Shown here piece after piece: positions 43,455 through 43,558 of a stretch of 43,558 nucleotides of DNA. Origin of the DNA: Planctomycetota bacterium (GTDB taxonomy: Bacteria; Planctomycetota; Planctomycetia; Planctomycetales; Planctomycetaceae); assembly GCA_027623235.1 (NCBI GenBank), contig JAQBVJ010000057.1:1-43558 (forward strand), written 5' to 3'. How positions within the stretch are numbered: the stretch's first letter is position 1; each line of letters starts with the position of its first letter. The translations under genes were made by a program, and so were the position numbers. The notes under the pieces are model-generated. The model did not search any database, was not told where the DNA came from, and saw only the letters and a program-made list of their open reading frames with translations.

Positions 43455-43475
43455 GAAGGACGCCCACGTCTGTCG
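43451..43475. repeat. GGACGCCCACGTCC-family palindromic repeat, copy 5 at HtrA stop
   Basis: GTAGGAAGGACGCCCACGTC plus TGTCG matches copy 1 with few changes. It supplies the TAG (43452-43454) ending the HtrA gene. Confidence 0.8.
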
Positions 43476-43491
43476 TTTATACATAAGTCAC

Positions 43492-43558
43492 TTAATCGCC
43501 TGGCCCGAAGGTCATCCATGCGGTGGCAAGGTCGGTCATGCGGCGGATTCCGCTCCAG
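43492..43558 (-). CDS. Possible C-terminal end of an unidentified gene
   Basis: On the minus strand a frame from the window edge reads WSGIRRMTDLATAWMTFGPGD and stops at TAA (43494-43492). The composition is protein-like, but 21 residues are too few to identify the family. It could equally be chance. Confidence 0.3.
   Translation of the reverse strand, partial: WSGIRRMTDLATAWMTFGPGD

Overview
The window is about 43.5 kb of GC-rich bacterial chromosome that is almost certainly from the phylum Planctomycetota. The marker families are the reason: two DUF1501 (sulfatase-like, Tat-exported) proteins, a very large DUF1549/DUF1553 protein with an N-terminal CxxCH cytochrome site and an inserted LamG-type domain, a 'PVC-type' beta-propeller/HEAT/CxxCH protein, a DUF1080 protein, an NPCBM-domain protein, and many small Tat or Sec-exported sugar-type enzymes. 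No rRNA, tRNA, CRISPR array, phage or transposase gene was seen.

Layout. 0-2.1 kb: partial DUF1080 protein, a DMT/EamA transporter and a stand-alone M41 peptidase domain, all on the minus strand. 2.2-5.3 kb: the PVC-type heme protein. 5.4-6.6 kb: an ECF sigma factor followed by a short PspA/IM30 protein. 6.8-13 kb: a small membrane-anchored hypothetical, an OleC-like acyl-AMP ligase, a divergent aldehyde:ferredoxin oxidoreductase-family enzyme, and a secreted Ser/Gly-rich coiled-coil protein preceded by a perfect TGTGA-N6-TCACA palindrome and followed by a clear terminator. 13-19.4 kb: glyA, a second DMT transporter, DUF1501, an amidohydrolase and an SGNH hydrolase. 19.5-23.5 kb: GNAT acetyltransferase, a sigma/anti-sigma-like pair in which the sigma gene is split by an in-frame TAG, a Tat-exported sugar isomerase-like protein and a membrane-anchored hypothetical. 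23.9-30 kb: aspartokinase with four ACT domains, an exported alpha/beta hydrolase, a GT39-like membrane glycosyltransferase, ndk and the second DUF1501 protein. 31-37 kb: the DUF1549/1553 protein and an NPCBM protein. 37-43.5 kb: plsY, two nitrilase-superfamily amidohydrolases, 6-phosphofructokinase and an HtrA-type serine protease.

Core metabolism (glyA, aspartokinase, ndk, plsY, pfk) is interleaved with the exported degradative and envelope proteins typical of the phylum. The window is not one operon; most genes are single units or pairs. The clearest functional couplings are sigma plus PspA (membrane stress), sigma plus its overlapping membrane partner, and plsY plus the NPCBM gene.

The most distinctive non-coding content is a set of short palindromic dispersed repeats of at least five different sequence families sitting between genes, several as inverted pairs (REPIN or MITE-like). 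The most interesting coding observation is the ECF sigma factor whose region 2 and region 4 lie in one reading frame separated by a single amber codon and an immediate ATG. I did not find a convincing multi-gene system that I could call undescribed. The ligase/AOR neighbourhood and the split sigma are the best leads.
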